A stretch of 64,000 bases of DNA from NCBI RefSeq assembly GCF_029689945.1, contig NZ_CP121451.1, forward strand, positions 2,604,001 to 2,668,000. The letters run 5' to 3'. Of the stretch, positions 55,415 through 64,000 are shown one piece after another; position 1 is the first letter of the stretch; each line of letters begins with the position of its first letter. The DNA comes from Paenibacillus amylolyticus (lineage in GTDB: Bacteria > Bacillota > Bacilli > Paenibacillales > Paenibacillaceae). Made by a program: the position numbers and the translations under genes. Below the pieces are notes generated by a model. The model was not told where the DNA came from and ran no database searches. It saw only the letters and a program-made list of their open reading frames with translations.

Positions 55415-55770
55415 TTCTATGGATTGGTTTGGCAGGTGTGCTGGGTGCAGTGCTGCGTTACAGTCTGGGAAAATGGGTCTCTGGCTTGCTGGGAACGGCT
55501 TTTCCGTGGGGAACATGGATCATTAACATCAGTGGTTCACTGTTGCTTGGGTTGTTATACGGGTGGCATCAATCTGCAATGATCTCAGACGCAATCTGGG
55601 TGATCTGGGGAACCGGATTCTGCGGTGCCTACACCACATTCTCTACGTTTGGCTATGAAACGTTAGGACTTGTGGGGCGACAACGATACGCAAGTGCAGC
55701 ATTCTACGTCGTCAGCTCGGTTGTCGTTGGGGTGTTGGCCTCCTTGGCAGGAGTCGGGTTGACTGCATAA
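55411..55770 (+). CDS. crcB2: Fluoride channel CrcB, second subunit
   Basis: A second Fluc subunit of 119 residues with the family marks GVLGAVLRYSLGKWVSGLLG, INISGSLLLGLLYG and GTGFCGAYTTFSTFGYETL, and four membrane helices. Paired crcB genes usually give two proteins of opposite membrane topology that assemble as a heterodimer. The start is coupled to crcB1 (ATGA). Confidence 0.95.
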   Translation: MILWIGLAGVLGAVLRYSLGKWVSGLLGTAFPWGTWIINISGSLLLGLLYGWHQSAMISDAIWVIWGTGFCGAYTTFSTFGYETLGLVGRQRYASAAFYVVSSVVVGVLASLAGVGLTA

Positions 55771-55806
55771 CGAACTATTTTTATTTTTTTTGCAAAGAAA
55801 AGCAGG

Positions 55807-55849
55807 AAAAAAGCCATCCTTCATGGTATACATGAAAGACGGCTTTTTT
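55807..55849. terminator. Bidirectional terminator between crcB2 and mnmA
   Basis: AAAAAAGCC...TTCATG pairs with CATGAA...GGCTTTTTT, serving both converging genes. Confidence 0.92.
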
Positions 55850-55902
55850 AATAGGGATACACGGTATTGTGTATAATCCGCATTTTAATGGACAAAGCTC
55901 TA

Positions 55903-57766
<1,864 letters not shown>

Positions 57767-57795
57767 AGACCAGTTCGCATCACAGAAGACACACT

Positions 57796-57817
57796 AAAGC
57801 CCCCAACCTGGGGCTTT
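57796..57817 (+). terminator. Terminator after cymR
   Basis: AAAGCCCC pairs with GGGGCTTT around CAACCT. The T tail is short, but the palindrome is exact and sits 30 bases after the stop. Confidence 0.75.
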
Positions 57818-58009
57818 AGACATGCCAATAGAGGGTAATCTTCTTGGAACTAAAACTAGACTTTTTGAACAAAATTTTTGAACGAGCCAGCATGGGTATT
57901 TTGTTTTGTTCTTCAATTTCTACTGATCGCTCTAGGGGAGCAGAGCTTATGTAATCAGCCGCGGATTTACAAGTTGGTCAAGTGTGAACTTAACTGGATA
58001 TCTTGTGAA

Positions 58010-58447
58010 TCAGCGACTTTTTAAAGTTTCTATATCAGCTTCCATGCGTAACTGACGGCGATTCAATATATCAATGCTGTGCTGATGAGTATTCAATTCG
58101 GTAGTTACTTTGCGTTCAGAGGCGGAGTGGGAGGCATCAAGCCGTTTCGTAACGGTCAATGTTTCCAGCACAGCTTGTTGAAGAAGTGGAATGTTCTTAG
58201 TTTGTTCCTCTATGGTGTCCAATCTGTCATCTACCTTATCAAGCCTACCGTCTATAGTATTAAGCTTGCCGTCAATAGCACTAAGACTACTATCAACAGT
58301 ATCTAGTCTGTTCTCTACGGTACCTAGCCTTTCTTCCATAGCATCGAGCCGGATGTCTATTTTTCCAAGATGTCCATCAATGCTGTCGAACCGCTTGTCC
58401 ATTTGTTGAAGTTGATTCAGAATCTGCCCGAGAATGGGATTACTCAT
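58010..58447 (-). CDS. Heptad-repeat coiled-coil protein
   Basis: A 145-residue cytoplasmic protein without membrane segments. About residues 18-80 consist of nine consecutive seven-residue units of the form xx[I/V/M][D/E]xxL (DSIDGHL, GKIDIRL, DAMEERL, GTVENRL and so on), which predicts a long left-handed coiled coil; a second helical stretch closes the protein (HSIDILNRRQLRMEADIETL). No known function. AAAGGAGAG stands before the ATG on the minus strand. It is oriented against its neighbours cymR and the desulfurase, and is absent from this place in Bacillus. Confidence 0.75.
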   Translation of the reverse strand: MSNPILGQILNQLQQMDKRFDSIDGHLGKIDIRLDAMEERLGTVENRLDTVDSSLSAIDGKLNTIDGRLDKVDDRLDTIEEQTKNIPLLQQAVLETLTVTKRLDASHSASERKVTTELNTHQHSIDILNRRQLRMEADIETLKSR

Positions 58448-58578
58448 GTCTCTCTCTCCTTTATGAAATGGATATAGAACATTATACACGAAGATGCGAC
58501 AATAGAGCATCCATTTCGATTTCCAATTTTACAGTACGCCATGAGATAGAAATTTAACATATAACGGGGTGAAGATAA

Positions 58579-59730
58579 ATGAAACGAATTTATTTGGATC
58601 ACGCCGCATCGACACCTATGCACCCACAAGTCGCAGAAGCGATGATGAACGTCATGACAGGACAATATGGCAATGCGTCAAGTATCCATGCCTTTGGGCG
58701 TGAAGCCAAACGAACTGTCAGCGGAGCAAGGGATGTTATTGCGGCGTCTTTGGGCTGTTTCCCGGACGAATTGGTATTCACCGGAGGTGGCACGGAGAGT
58801 GACAATCTGGCCATTTTCGGAGCGGTCTCAGCAAGGCAGGACAAAGGGAAGCACGTCATTACAACGGCAATTGAGCATCATGCGGTTTTGCATACGTGTC
58901 AGGAATTGGAGCGTCAAGGTTATGAAGTAACCTATCTGTCTGTGGATCGTTATGGGCGAATCGATCTGGATGAGTTGCGAGAGGCCATTCGGCCGGATAC
59001 AGTGCTGATTACCATGATGTATGCCAACAATGAAGTAGGCACTATTCAGCCGATACGCGAGGTTGGTGAGCTTGCCCGTCAGCATAATATCCTTTTCCAC
59101 ACTGATGCGGTTCAAGCTCTGGGCAGTCAAAATATTTCCTGCAAGGAACTGCCTGTGGATCTGATCAGCTTCTCTGCGCATAAAATCAACGGCCCTCAGG
59201 GCGTGGGTGCACTCTATGTACGGCGAGGAATTGTATTGGAAGCAAGAGCTCACGGTGGATTGCAGGAGCGTCAGCGGCGTGCTGGTACAGAGAATATCGC
59301 AGGCATTGCGGGATTTGCAGAAGCTCTCAAGATTGCATCAGCACAATCGGATGCGCATCGTGAGCATGATTTGGAATTGCGTAAACTTTTGTTGGAACAG
59401 CTTGAGATTCATGTGGGTACAGAGCACTTTCATGTGAACGGGCACCCGGAGCATACACTGCCAAACATCCTGAATATCAGCTTTCCGGAAGTGTCCACAG
59501 AGACGATGTTAATGAATCTGGATATGGAAGGGATTGCGGTAGCAAGCGGTTCGGCCTGCACTTCTGGCTCACTAGAAGTCTCTCACGTGCTCAAGGCGAT
59601 GAACTTGTCTGAAACATTTTTGCACTCTGCGATTCGATTTAGCTGGGGATTGGGTAATACTACGGAAGAAATCATGACAACCGCCGAAAAAATTGGAACC
59701 ATTCTTGGACGACTGCGTAATAGACCCTAA
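58579..59730 (+). CDS. Cysteine desulfurase (YrvO type)
   Basis: A fold-type I PLP enzyme that takes sulfur from cysteine; next to cymR and mnmA it likely supplies sulfur for tRNA thiolation. Features: YLDHAASTPMHPQV at the start, the histidine motif TAIEHHAVLHTC, the PLP lysine in SFSAHKINGPQGVG, and the active-site cysteine in SGSACTSGSLEVSHVL. Length 383. No IscU-type scaffold gene is near, which favours the MnmA-dedicated YrvO role over general iron-sulfur assembly. GGGGTGAAG precedes the ATG. Confidence 0.94.
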   Translation: MKRIYLDHAASTPMHPQVAEAMMNVMTGQYGNASSIHAFGREAKRTVSGARDVIAASLGCFPDELVFTGGGTESDNLAIFGAVSARQDKGKHVITTAIEHHAVLHTCQELERQGYEVTYLSVDRYGRIDLDELREAIRPDTVLITMMYANNEVGTIQPIREVGELARQHNILFHTDAVQALGSQNISCKELPVDLISFSAHKINGPQGVGALYVRRGIVLEARAHGGLQERQRRAGTENIAGIAGFAEALKIASAQSDAHREHDLELRKLLLEQLEIHVGTEHFHVNGHPEHTLPNILNISFPEVSTETMLMNLDMEGIAVASGSACTSGSLEVSHVLKAMNLSETFLHSAIRFSWGLGNTTEEIMTTAEKIGTILGRLRNRP

Positions 59731-59894
59731 GGGGAACTTTACTCATGGAACAGAAGGAGGGAAGAAGTTCCATTTCATCGGTTGGATAGAAGCGGTTTTG
59801 ATGATCGGCGTCTGATTGCCACTCATCAACTTTGGGCATACCTAGCAATAGCGCCGCGCCTATTTAATGATAAGAAGATGAGGGGGACCCAGCG

Positions 59895-60416
59895 ATGAAG
59901 CTTCAGGAAATGATCGGACTTGCCGTTTTTGATGTTGAGGACGGGAAGCAGGTCGGTAAAATCCAGGATTTCATTGTGAATGATGATTGGGAGATCGAAG
60001 GCATTGAGCTTGAGAACAAAGGTCTGTTTACCAATCATGTCAAAATCGTGCAGTGGCAAGATATCGTTGCCTACGGCGAAGATGCCGTCATGATCCGTAA
60101 TCAACAGGCTGTCCGCAAGACGGGAGCCGACGACATAAAATACACGTACCTCCTCGGTCGTTCTAAATTGAAGGAGATGTCCGTGCTCACAGAAGAAGGT
60201 TTGCTGCTTGGGCGTGTCTCCGATGTTTATTTTGACCAAGAGTTGGGAAATACAATAATAGGGATTGAAATTACGGACGGTTTTGTGTCCGATCTGATCG
60301 AGGGCCGCAAATGGTTGCCATGTACAAGCGATATGTCCATTGGGGAAAGTGCCATTATGGTGCCGTCGCTGAGTGAACAGCGCTTGGAAAATGCCATTCA
60401 TTCTGTTAATGGATAG
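59895..60416 (+). CDS. PRC-barrel domain protein (YrrD-like)
   Basis: A 173-residue protein with two PRC-barrel units (about 4-75, GLAVFDVEDGKQVGKIQDFI, and 90-165, KEMSVLTEEGLLLGRVSDVY). PRC-barrels occur in RimM and in photosynthetic reaction centres; the role of this small form is not known. Bacillus has yrrD at the same relative place upstream of alaS. AGGGGGAC precedes the ATG, and the next gene starts 12 bases after its stop. Confidence 0.88.
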   Translation: MKLQEMIGLAVFDVEDGKQVGKIQDFIVNDDWEIEGIELENKGLFTNHVKIVQWQDIVAYGEDAVMIRNQQAVRKTGADDIKYTYLLGRSKLKEMSVLTEEGLLLGRVSDVYFDQELGNTIIGIEITDGFVSDLIEGRKWLPCTSDMSIGESAIMVPSLSEQRLENAIHSVNG

Positions 60417-60427
60417 GTGAATGAATT

Positions 60428-60637
60428 ATGAAATGTCCAAACTGTAGTTCCAAAGATATCGGGAAAATTGGTTCCCATCAGTTTTATTGCTGGGGATGCT
60501 TTATCGAATTAACGGTGAACGGTGAGAAAATGTCTGTATATCAGGTGGAAGAAGACGGTACGCTAAGTTCCCTGGATGACCTGTTTTTCGGGGACGAGCT
60601 GCCACAAGACTTCCCTCACCTTCACGCTTCTTCTTAA
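60428..60637 (+). CDS. Small zinc-ribbon protein (YrzR-like position)
   Basis: A 69-residue protein with a CxxC...CxxC zinc ribbon in its first 25 residues (CPNCSSKDIGKIGSHQFYCW, then GC) and an acidic tail (LDDLFFGDELPQDFPHLH). Function unknown. It follows the PRC-barrel gene by 11 bases with a GGATAGGTG ribosome site, so the two are co-transcribed; a small gene holds this place in Bacillus too. Confidence 0.85.
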   Translation: MKCPNCSSKDIGKIGSHQFYCWGCFIELTVNGEKMSVYQVEEDGTLSSLDDLFFGDELPQDFPHLHASS

Positions 60638-60748
60638 TAAGCAGCATAACTTCCTCTATATGCGGTTTCATGACAATGTCTGTCATGGAAAGCTGTCATT
60701 TATTGTTGACAGATGGATATAGATGCGGTTACATAGTGGTTCGGCTGG

Positions 60749-60813
60749 TATAATGATATGCTGCCCCGTACTGCAAAATGCGCTTCCTTCTCTAATGAAG
60801 GAGGCGTTTTTTA
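60749..60813 (+). terminator. Terminator with an upstream TATAAT (possible tiny transcript)
   Basis: CGCTTCCTTC pairs with GAAGGAGGCG around TCTAAT, followed by six T. A TATAAT stands at 60749-60754, only 27 bases before the hairpin. It may terminate the PRC/zinc-ribbon unit, or end a very short RNA. Confidence 0.75.
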
Positions 60814-60924
60814 ATTTTAAGAAAAAATATTCGGAATGCTCCTTCCACTTCTGCACTGTGTTAATAAATATTACCTTTCCTACATATACTGACTCTCAGA
60901 GCCAGTCCAAAAGGAGAGATGCAA

Positions 60925-61992
60925 GTGGAGCAATTAACCAAAAACAAGCTGTTCCGTTACGCGATCTGGCTGCTGCTCGGATTGATTATTCTATATTTTA
61001 TCTGGCTGCTGCGGCCTTTACTGCTTCATATATATGCGTTCCTGAAAACAGTGCTGGCGCCCTTTATCGTAGCCCTGATCATATCCTATGTACTTAATCC
61101 GATTGTCAGCATGCTGGGAGGCAGAAAGGTGCCGCGCACGATTGCGGTGCTGCTCATATATGCCTTTTTCCTGACCTGTATCGGTGTCATTCTGATGAAT
61201 GTGATCCCGGTCTTGATTGAACAGCTGGAGGAACTCAACGAGCATATGCCGGAGCTGTCCATGCGTGCCCAGAGTCTGATGAACAATATGGATCACAAAT
61301 TAATGCCGCCAAGTGTGCGAACAGGCATGAACAGTTGGTTCTTTCAGATGGAGGATCGACTAACTCAGGGGATTACCGTGCTAATGGACAATATCGGGGC
61401 GACCATTAATGTGTTATTCAATGTGTTTATCGTGCCATTCTTGATCTTTTACATGTTAAAAGACTTTGAGGTATTTGAGCGCACCATTGTGGCGTATCTT
61501 CCGCGTTCACGTCGTAAAGCGATTGTCTCGGTGATGAAAGAGATTGATACCGCACTGGGGAACTACATTCGAGGCCAGTTTATTGTCTGTGTCATTGTTG
61601 GCATCTTTGCCTATATTGGTTATATCATCATTGATATGCCGTATGCCCTGCTGCTTGCAAGCATTGTTGCTGTGTTTAACATCGTGCCCTACCTAGGTCC
61701 GTTCCTCGGAGCTGCGCCTGCTGTGGTTATGGCATCAACTGTATCGTTTAAAATGGTGCTGCTTGTTGTCATTGTGAACACACTGTGCCAGGTGTTGGAG
61801 AGTAACGTTATTTCTCCTCAGGTAGTGGGACGTACATTGCATCTGCATCCGCTGTCCATTATATTCGCACTGCTCGTCGGAGGCGAACTGGCAGGCATTG
61901 TAGGCTTAATTCTGGCAGTCCCCGTTTTTGCCGTCCTGAAGGTGATTGTGCAGCATTTTTTCGCCTATTACATCAAACGAAGGACCGATTAA
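60925..61992 (+). CDS. AI-2E family transporter (YrrI-like)
   Basis: A polytopic membrane protein of the AI-2E/PerM family (PF01594 type) with about eight helices. Family marks are the N-terminal helix pair with LKTVLAPFIVALIISYVLNP and the C-terminal GPFLGAAPAVVMA and HPLSIIFALLVGGELAGIVG. Relatives carry out sodium-proton exchange or autoinducer-2 export; the label does not prove either. GTG 60925 is chosen as AAGGAG lies eight bases away; ATG 60919 would be too close. Bacillus yrrI lies likewise just upstream of alaS. Confidence 0.92.
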   Translation: MEQLTKNKLFRYAIWLLLGLIILYFIWLLRPLLLHIYAFLKTVLAPFIVALIISYVLNPIVSMLGGRKVPRTIAVLLIYAFFLTCIGVILMNVIPVLIEQLEELNEHMPELSMRAQSLMNNMDHKLMPPSVRTGMNSWFFQMEDRLTQGITVLMDNIGATINVLFNVFIVPFLIFYMLKDFEVFERTIVAYLPRSRRKAIVSVMKEIDTALGNYIRGQFIVCVIVGIFAYIGYIIIDMPYALLLASIVAVFNIVPYLGPFLGAAPAVVMASTVSFKMVLLVVIVNTLCQVLESNVISPQVVGRTLHLHPLSIIFALLVGGELAGIVGLILAVPVFAVLKVIVQHFFAYYIKRRTD

Positions 61993-62023
61993 TGAGTAGC
62001 GTTATAACATCAATTGGCCCTCG

Positions 62024-62052
62024 TTGACACCCGCTTGTGCTACCGATATAAT
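62024..62052 (+). promoter_or_regulatory. alaS promoter
   Basis: A perfect consensus: TTGACA (62024-62029), 17 bases, TATAAT (62047-62052). It drives the T-box leader. Confidence 0.92.
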
Positions 62053-62058
62053 GAGTGT

Positions 62059-62345
62059 GTATGTTTAGAACATGAAATCGATGATGAAATAAAGTACGCC
62101 GAGGGTTCCTTTCCTCAGAGAATAGACTTCTTCGGATCAGGGTGAGCCTGAACTGATGGCTGGAAGAGTCTTGAAATGAAGCGGCGGAAAGCTAATTTCG
62201 GAGTGCAGGACAACCCTGCCGGGAGCGACCGTTATTTCGCATGAACGAGGAGATTGTTGGTTTGTCCGGGCAGCAAGGGATGAACAGCAATAACCAGGGT
62301 GGTACCGCGATAACATCGTCCCTGATTATTCAGGGGCGTTTTTTG
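62059..62345 (+). promoter_or_regulatory. T-box leader of alaS
   Basis: The T-box sequence CAGGGTGGTACCGCGATAA (62295-62313) is followed by a terminator, CGTCCCTGA (62317-62325) with TCAGGGGCG (62330-62338) and a T run. Stem I probably covers about 62090-62200 (GATCAGGGTGAGCCTGAAC, GATGGCTGGAAGAGTC). tRNA-Ala is inferred from the gene downstream; the specifier codon was not placed firmly. Confidence 0.92.
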
Positions 62346-62426
62346 TGTTTATTTTTACAAAAAACAATGTTGACCAACCGGAGCGAATACGCAACGGACT
62401 ATTATAATTTAATGGGGGCATCCAGT

Positions 62427-64000
62427 ATGAAAGCCAGTGAAATCCGGTCCAAATGGATAGAGTTTTTTGCAAGTAAAGGTCACAAAATCGAGCCGAGCGC
62501 ATCGCTCGTGCCTCACAACGATCCTTCCCTACTGTGGATCAATGCGGGGATGGCACCGCTCAAGCCTTATTTTGACGGACGTGAGAAGCCGGAGAACCCG
62601 CGTCTTGCGAACTCCCAGAAGTGTATCCGTACCAATGATATTGAGAATGTCGGCAAAACGCGTCGTCACCATACATTCTTCGAAATGCTCGGCAACTTCT
62701 CCATTGGAGATTATTTCAAGGAAGAGACGGTTACCTGGGCATGGGAGTTCCTGACTAGCAAAGAGTGGATCGGCTTCGACCCGGAGCGCCTGTCCGTAAC
62801 GGTATATCCCGAAGATGAGGAAGCCTTCAAACTGTGGAACGAAAAAGTGGGACTGCCTGCGGAGCGTATCATTAAATTGGATGAAAACTTCTGGGATATC
62901 GGCGAAGGCCCATGTGGACCTTGTACCGAGATCTTCTATGATCGCGGCGAAGCTTACGGCAATGATATGAGTGATCCTGAAATGTATCCAGGTGGGAAAA
63001 CGAACGTTATCTGGAAGTATGGAACCTGGTATTCTCCCAGTTCAACCATAACAAGGATGGCAGCTACACACCGCTTCCTAACAAAAATATTGATACAGGT
63101 GCAGGTCTGGAGCGTTTTGCTTCCATTCTGCAAAATGTGGATTCCAACTTCGACACAGACCTGTTCCAACCGATGATTCAAAGAACAGCCGCTCTTGCGG
63201 GTGTGAAATATAACGACAGCGTAGAAATCGATGTTGCCCTGAAAGTCATTGCCGATCATATCCGTACCGTTGCTTTTGCAGTAGGGGATGGCGTTCTGCC
63301 AAGTAATGAAGGACGTGGATATGTCATCCGTCGTTTGCTCCGTCGTGCAGTTCGTTATGGAAAAGTGCTTGGACTCGACCGTCCATTCCTGTATGAACTG
63401 ACTACAACGGTTGGTGAAGTGATGGGCATGTACTACCCTGAGGTAGTCGACAAACAGGAATTCATCGCCAAAGTAATCAAAACAGAGGAAGAGCGTTTCC
63501 ACGAAACACTCACAGATGGTCTGGCGATTCTGGCTGATATCAGCGGTACTGCAAAATCCGAAGGACGCACCGTTATTAGCGGACCTGAAGCTTTCAAACT
63601 GTATGATACGTACGGTTTCCCGTTTGACCTGACAGAAGATTATGCCGCAGAGCATGGTCTGACTGTAGACCGTGAAGGTTTTGAAGCATCCATGCAGAAA
63701 CAGCGTGAGCTTGGACGTGCTGGGCGTCAAGAGAATGAGAGCATGAAAGTCCAAGGTGGACCACTTGCTGACCTGGAGGTTAAAAGCGAGTTTGTTGGTT
63801 ATACTGACCTGTTGACGGAAGCAAAAGTGGTAGCCATTGTAGCTGGCGAGGCCCTCGTTGAAGCCGTAGGCGAAGGACAAACGTGTCAGGTTGTTCTGGA
63901 CAAAACTCCGTTCTATGCGGAAAGTGGCGGTCAAGTAAGTGATCAGGGCTTGCTGCGCGGTGCTGGTGTAACAGCGAAAGTACAAGGCCTGTTCAAAGCT
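62427..64000 (+). CDS. alaS: Alanine-tRNA ligase, N-terminal part (frameshift; cut by window end)
   Basis: Class II synthetase for tRNA-Ala. The start [20 protein letters not shown], motif 2 ([20 protein letters not shown]), [16 protein letters not shown], the [14 protein letters not shown] motif and [20 protein letters not shown] are clear. One G is missing in the GGG run at 62994-62996; the first frame stops at 63176, but with one G added it reads [20 protein letters not shown] and stays open to the window edge. The editing and C-terminal domains are mostly outside. ATG 62427 follows GGGGG. Confidence 0.96.

Noticed and set aside
58010..58447. Part of a prophage or toxin system
   Set aside because: The coiled-coil gene stands alone; no integrase, lysis, tail or toxin-antitoxin genes are near.
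62954..63985. Minus-strand open frame of 343 codons
   Set aside because: It is antisense to alaS; the AlaRS motifs on the plus strand explain the sequence.

Overview
The window is a contiguous piece of the core chromosome of a low-to-mid GC Gram-positive endospore former, almost certainly a Paenibacillus. The 16S rRNA, the spore genes (safA-like, bofC, spoVB, a SpoIID-domain protein), T-box leaders, AGGAGG-type ribosome sites with many GTG/TTG starts, and a gene order close to the Bacillus subtilis obg-to-alaS segment all agree. The genus call is an inference from reading; a 16S search would settle the species.

Layout. 1-6.6 kb: end of obgE, pheB, then hom-thrC-thrB-pheA (overlapping starts and stops) and ilvE, so aspartate-family, phenylalanine and branched-chain amino acid synthesis. 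6.7-8.3 kb: a LysM spore-coat morphogen of SafA type. 8.5-14.9 kb: a complete rRNA operon (16S-23S-5S, no tRNA in the spacer) followed by nine tRNAs (Asn, Glu, Val, fMet, Asp, Gly, Arg, Leu, Pro) and a terminator. 15-23 kb: bofC, ruvC-ruvA-ruvB, a secreted SpoIID/LytB protein, queA, tgt, yajC. 23-29 kb: small membrane protein, DUF421 protein, spoVB (minus strand), comN, secD, secF. 29-38 kb: a CDF-like membrane protein lacking the usual metal ligands, recJ, apt, a uracil/xanthine permease (minus strand), relA, dtd, then small stress-type genes. 39-45.5 kb: SEC-C protein, T-box/hisS, aspS, tcdA. 45.9-55.8 kb: purine permease, ABC exporter, helD, a DMT exporter with divergent LysR regulator, rarA, paired crcB fluoride channels. 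55.9-64 kb: mnmA (minus strand), cymR, coiled-coil protein, cysteine desulfurase, PRC-barrel protein, zinc-ribbon protein, AI-2E family permease, T-box/alaS (cut by the window edge).

How genes work together: the desulfurase and MnmA supply and use sulfur for tRNA 2-thiouridine, with CymR sensing cysteine status; QueA and Tgt make queuosine; TcdA makes cyclic t6A; RuvABC, RecJ and RarA act on recombination and stalled forks; SecDF and YajC serve secretion; RelA, Apt and two NCS2 permeases link to purine/pyrimidine and stringent metabolism.

The dominant oddity is technical: at least 17 genes-breaking single-base indels, mostly one-base losses in short homopolymers, many in essential genes (aspS twice, alaS, mnmA). 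These look like sequencing or assembly errors. I therefore give such genes as one CDS each, spanning both reading frames. No CRISPR array, prophage, insertion sequence or defence island was seen. The most interesting biological items are the CDF homologue without its metal site, the Cys/His-rich SafA-like protein, an apparent comN-secD read-through, a duplicated tRNA-Glu 3' end, and two orphan terminator hairpins.
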